Part shown: positions 40,339 through 40,572 of the stretch, in pieces
Layout of the letters: the number at the start of each line of letters is the position of its first letter
How positions within the stretch are numbered: the stretch's first letter is position 1
NCBI GenBank assembly: GCA_019456195.1
Contig: VRUK01000050.1
Span: 1 to 40,572 of the forward strand
DNA: 40,572 nucleotides
Reading direction: 5' to 3'
Source: Planctomycetota bacterium
GTDB lineage: Bacteria > Planctomycetota > Phycisphaerae > Sedimentisphaerales > Anaerobacaceae
Translations under genes and position numbers: made by a program
Notes under the pieces: generated by a model
The model's input: only the letters and a program-made list of their open reading frames with translations
The model's database searches: none
What the model was told of the DNA's origin: nothing

Positions 40339-40572
40339 TTATGTCAAATCCACAGCTTGTTCTTTCAACCATTTAAAGAAGCATGAATAGCCGTCCTGAA
40401 GATTAGGAAATTGTTCTATCTTTCTTTTGACATGCCTGCCATATTCTTCACTTTCATAATAGTCTCTAAAAATGCTATCACATGACTGTGAAATATCTTC
40501 TGGTGATAAAGTTGGGTGTCTTATAGTTAGCTCCCTAGTGCTATATCGTCTCCAATCTTCTGGGAAGTTTGT
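40339..40572 (-). CDS. C-terminal part of a gene running off the window, perhaps radical SAM
   Basis: The last 77 codons of a minus-strand gene are in view, with the stop at 40339-40341. The sequence (FPEDWRRYSTRELTIRHPTL, SPEDI, then FRDYYESEEYGRHVKRKI) resembles the tail of B12-binding radical-SAM proteins, whose ends carry 'W..Y....lvi.hp.ls.eel'. The catalytic part is outside the window, so this call is tentative. Confidence 0.4.
   Translation of the reverse strand, partial: TNFPEDWRRYSTRELTIRHPTLSPEDISQSCDSIFRDYYESEEYGRHVKRKIEQFPNLQDGYSCFFKWLKEQAVDLT

Noticed and set aside
1..40572. CRISPR array
   Set aside because: No regular repeat-spacer pattern was seen; the repeats present are pairs or two-unit tandems.

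Overview
The window looks like an archaeal chromosome carrying a large accessory (defence) island whose genes look mostly bacterial. The archaeal signs are at both edges. A 47-nt 3' half of an initiator tRNA-Met (CAT anticodon, ending CCGCTA as in archaeal A1-U72 initiators) lies at 2990-3036. Several edge genes (Fic 108, integrase 1577, Zn-finger protein 36738 minus, TrmB 36842, methyltransferase 37957) have a TATA box about 25-27 nt before the start codon, as in leaderless archaeal transcripts. TrmB and KaiC-like families are also typical of Archaea. I cannot name the lineage; an uncultivated euryarchaeal-type genome would fit. The interior genes mostly have Shine-Dalgarno sites. Some sit among debris of bacterial elements (tyrosine-recombinase tail, excisionase, rolling-circle Rep, HU), which suggests cross-domain acquisition, or less likely an assembly join.

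Layout. 0-3.2 kb: a Fic protein and an archaeal-type tyrosine recombinase, ending at the tRNA-Met fragment (attachment site), with a second, decayed copy 120 bp further on. 3.4-11.4 kb: a segment bounded by two diverged direct repeats of about 105 bp. It holds a RecB-like/RNase H-like/SF1 helicase fusion and then an apparent integron cassette array, with three attC-like sites (7588-7718, 8402-8473, 11088-11170) separating a 2H-phosphoesterase-like gene and a cassette with two genes. 11.4-21.2 kb, minus strand: hsdM, hsdS, an EVE-like/NucS-like nuclease, hsdR and a YgjP-type metalloprotease, tightly packed as a type I restriction operon. Downstream on the same strand are a DCD-domain protein, which has an in-frame TAG before a further open stretch, and a protein made of four SANT/Myb-like repeats.

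21.4-27.0 kb: a recombinase C-terminal remnant, a two-gene Gabija system (OLD-type ATPase/TOPRIM nuclease and UvrD-type helicase, ATGA overlap), then an excisionase and a broken rolling-circle Rep gene. 27.2-31.2 kb: a membrane sensor-domain protein, a HEPN remnant, and a compact plus-strand set of a CBS-HEPN protein, a 15-codon ORF, a PD-(D/E)XK nuclease-like protein and an unrecognised 276-aa protein, followed by a fourth attC-like site. 31.2-36.0 kb: an SbcD/SbcC-like pair (YhaO/YhaN type). 36.0-36.4 kb: bacterial small-gene debris.

36.5-40.6 kb: the apparent archaeal chromosome resumes, with a Zn-ribbon protein divergent from a TrmB regulator, an IS200-type transposase remnant, an O-methyltransferase-like protein, a KaiC-like/RibD-like deaminase fusion and the 3' end of a possible radical-SAM gene. 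Functionally, most of the island concerns nucleic acid defence: modification and restriction, Gabija, predicted RNases and nucleases, and SbcCD-like processing. The best candidates for undescribed biology are the attC-like array in an archaeal setting, the CBS-HEPN/nuclease operon, the DCD protein with the in-frame TAG, the EVE-NucS subunit inside a type I operon, and the KaiC-deaminase fusion.
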